From Spirochaetales bacterium (GTDB lineage: Bacteria > Spirochaetota > Spirochaetia > DSM-27196 > SLST01), in assembly GCA_030642995.1 (NCBI GenBank), contig DAOWMR010000118.1, forward strand, positions 1 through 7,933: a stretch of 7,933 bases of DNA. Direction: 5' to 3'. The first letter of the stretch is position 1, and each line of letters begins with the position of its first letter. A program made the translations under genes and the position numbers. Positions 6,475 through 7,933 of this stretch are shown here, piece after piece. The notes below the pieces were generated by a model. The model had not been told where the DNA came from. It was given only the letters and a program-made list of their open reading frames with translations, and ran no database searches.

Positions 6475-7933
6475 AGCTCGCCGACCACCGACTGGATGCG
6501 AGGGTGTCTGGGGTCGCGCACCTCCTCAGACAGATTGATCGGACGGCTCACGACAACCCGTGCAGGTTGTCCGCCCAGGACGATGATCCGATCGGCAACG
6601 AGGGCTGCCTCAACAACGTCATGGGTGACGAACAATGTTGCGCCCCCGCGTTCCTGGTGAAGCCTGCGGGTTATGCTGCACAGCGCGAGCTTGCTGCGGA
6701 GGTCCAGATTCTGGAACGGCTCATCCATGAGAACCGCAGCAGCAGGTACCGCAAACGCCCGGGCCAGCGAGAGCCGCTGCACCATTCCGCCGCTCAAGAC
6801 CGGAGGCTTTACCCGGGCGTAGGCGGAGAGCCCCACCCTGTCCAGCCACCTATCGGCCTCCCCTTCCTTCCCGACCGGAAGCACGAAGGAGATGTTTTCC
6901 TCCGCAGAACGCCAATTCAGAACTCGCGGTTCCTGAAAAACCATGGTAGTCAGTGAATTGTCCGGCAGGCTTACCGAACCGTCGTCGGCAAGCTCGAGAC
7001 CGGCGATAATCCGCAGCAACGTAGTCTTCCCGCACCCGCTCGGTCCGAGCAGCACCGTCACCTGCCCGCCATCAACTGCGAGAGTGATCCGGCTAAGCAC
7101 CGGGCGATCGTTGAATGCTTTGGAGAGATCTCGAACCTCGATGATTGAGGCGTCATTCTCAGCGCGATCTGCAGCCCGATCTCCCGGACCGGCCGTGAGC
7201 GTGCCGTCGTCCCGCGCCTCGCCGCGGGCTCTCGGCTCACGGTTGAGTTCCGCCTTCCGGTCCACTGCACGATCCACGAGACGCAGCAATCCTTCGGTCA
7301 CGCCGCTCAAGAGGACCACGGTCAACGTGAGCCCAATTATCCGAGTGGTATCGAGATAGAATCGAGCCTCCTGCATGGCGCCTCCGAGACTCCACGGCGG
7401 TTGGATCAGCACCTCGGCCGCAACAGTGACCTTGTATGCCATACCCAATCCGCTGTGAGCGGCGGCACGAACGTAAGGCTGCAGTGCCGGAAGGTGAACA
7501 TCCCGAAGGACGCGGCCGGCCGGCACCCGAAAGACCTTCGCCATTTCGAGCAGAGCTGTTTCTGTGCGCCGAATCCCCTGCTCAATCACCTCTTCCACCA
7601 GCGGCATTACCATGAGCCAGGTCACGAGGACCGGAGCGGCATCCGGCGAGAACCAGATGATGGCCAGCAGAATCACCGCAATGACAGGTGTGGAACGGAT
7701 GAGAATCAGCGCCGGGGCGAGAAAGGATCGTGCTGAAGGATTCAGTCCCGCAGCAGCTCCCCAAATCATCCCCGTTAACAGAGACGCCAAGAATCCGAGA
7801 AGCGCCCGGAGTGCGGTCGTGCCGAGATGTCGATAGAAAGTGAGTCCTGAGATTTCCTGGGCGAGACGTGTCAAGGTTTCGAGAGGGCCCGGCAGAATGA
7901 GGGCCTGATCAAACAGCCGAGCGGCGACTGCCC
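6441..7933 (-). CDS. Fused ABC importer permease-ATPase (SsuC/TauC-type permease joined to SsuB/TauB-type ATPase); 5' end outside the window
   Basis: A single frame runs from the right edge to TGA at 6441-6443, giving 497 visible residues. The TTG at 7874 is not the true start: in-frame codons upstream still encode permease sequence (L-P-G-P-L-E-T-L before the R-H-L-G-T-T helix), so at least the first membrane segment is missing. Numbering from base 7874: membrane segments at about 19-42, 52-74, 79-100 and 177-200; an EAA-type loop at about 108-131 (L-E-M-A-K ending H-L-P-A-L) that docks to the ATPase; a charged linker at about 207-243 (bases 7146-7256); then the nucleotide-binding domain. 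The latter is complete: Walker A G-P-S-G-C-G-K-T-T 277-285, Q-loop Gln314, signature L-S-G-G-M 360-364, Walker B V-L-M-D-E-P 381-386, D-loop N-L-D, H-loop His418. Two copies would make a full transporter. Relatives import sulfonates, taurine, nitrate or thiamine precursors; the substrate cannot be told, and no binding protein is visible. Confidence 0.9.
   Translation of the reverse strand, partial: AVAARLFDQALILPGPLETLTRLAQEISGLTFYRHLGTTALRALLGFLASLLTGMIWGAAAGLNPSARSFLAPALILIRSTPVIAVILLAIIWFSPDAAPVLVTWLMVMPLVEEVIEQGIRRTETALLEMAKVFRVPAGRVLRDVHLPALQPYVRAAAHSGLGMAYKVTVAAEVLIQPPWSLGGAMQEARFYLDTTRIIGLTLTVVLLSGVTEGLLRLVDRAVDRKAELNREPRARGEARDDGTLTAGPGDRAADRAENDASIIEVRDLSKAFNDRPVLSRITLAVDGGQVTVLLGPSGCGKTTLLRIIAGLELADDGSVSLPDNSLTTMVFQEPRVLNWRSAEENISFVLPVGKEGEADRWLDRVGLSAYARVKPPVLSGGMVQRLSLARAFAVPAAAVLMDEPFQNLDLRSKLALCSITRRLHQERGGATLFVTHDVVEAALVADRIIVLGGQPARVVVSRPINLSEEVRDPRHPRIQSVVGELYEILLSSNQQ

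Noticed and set aside
7146..7180. Remnant start codon for a separate ATPase gene in the fusion linker
   Set aside because: An ATG is present in the linker but in a different frame from the ATPase and with no Shine-Dalgarno; the fused frame is uninterrupted.
7872..7874. TTG as start of the ABC transporter gene
   Set aside because: The frame continues to the window edge and still encodes recognisable permease sequence, so the real start lies outside.

Overview
The window most likely comes from a free-living spirochaete of moderately high GC (Spirochaetales). The best marker is the gene at 1458-2954 on the minus strand, which I recognise as a relative of the Borrelia P83/100 antigen, a family I know essentially from spirochaetes. 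The Rex-like regulator and the gene organisation agree with this, but the assignment rests on my recall of families, not on a search.

Layout, left to right. (1) On the plus strand, the window opens inside a class A penicillin-binding protein (1-1053). Twelve bases after it comes a minimal ParB/Srx-domain protein with a basic, hydrophobic C-terminal tail (1066-1461). (2) On the minus strand, two exported proteins run towards them. The upstream one is a beta-propeller protein with a helical C-terminal region (3033-4745). The downstream one is the P83/100-family coiled-coil protein (1458-2954), whose stop codon interlocks with that of the ParB-like gene. (3) A 107-base divergent spacer (4746-4852) carries a perfect TATAAT promoter and a small set of repeated GCGATG motifs. 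(4) On the plus strand, a Rex-family redox repressor (4853-5491) overlaps by ATGA with a stand-alone RlmK-type 23S rRNA methyltransferase (5488-6474). (5) On the minus strand, a gene runs in from beyond the right edge (6441-7933). It encodes a single-polypeptide ABC transporter with permease and ATPase fused, and its 3' end overlaps that of the methyltransferase by 34 bases.

The genes fall into three themes. The first is the cell envelope: peptidoglycan synthesis with a ParB-like companion, and two exported proteins of likely periplasmic location. The second is redox regulation tied to ribosome modification (rex-rlmK). The third is import of a small solute, substrate unknown. The window is gene-dense: no spacer exceeds 107 bases, and I see no tRNA, rRNA, insertion sequence, CRISPR array or convincing intrinsic terminator. 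I do not see a clearly new multi-gene system. The items most worth a second look are the minimal ParB-like protein with a membrane-seeking tail, the fused ABC permease-ATPase, and the repeat-rich divergent control region.
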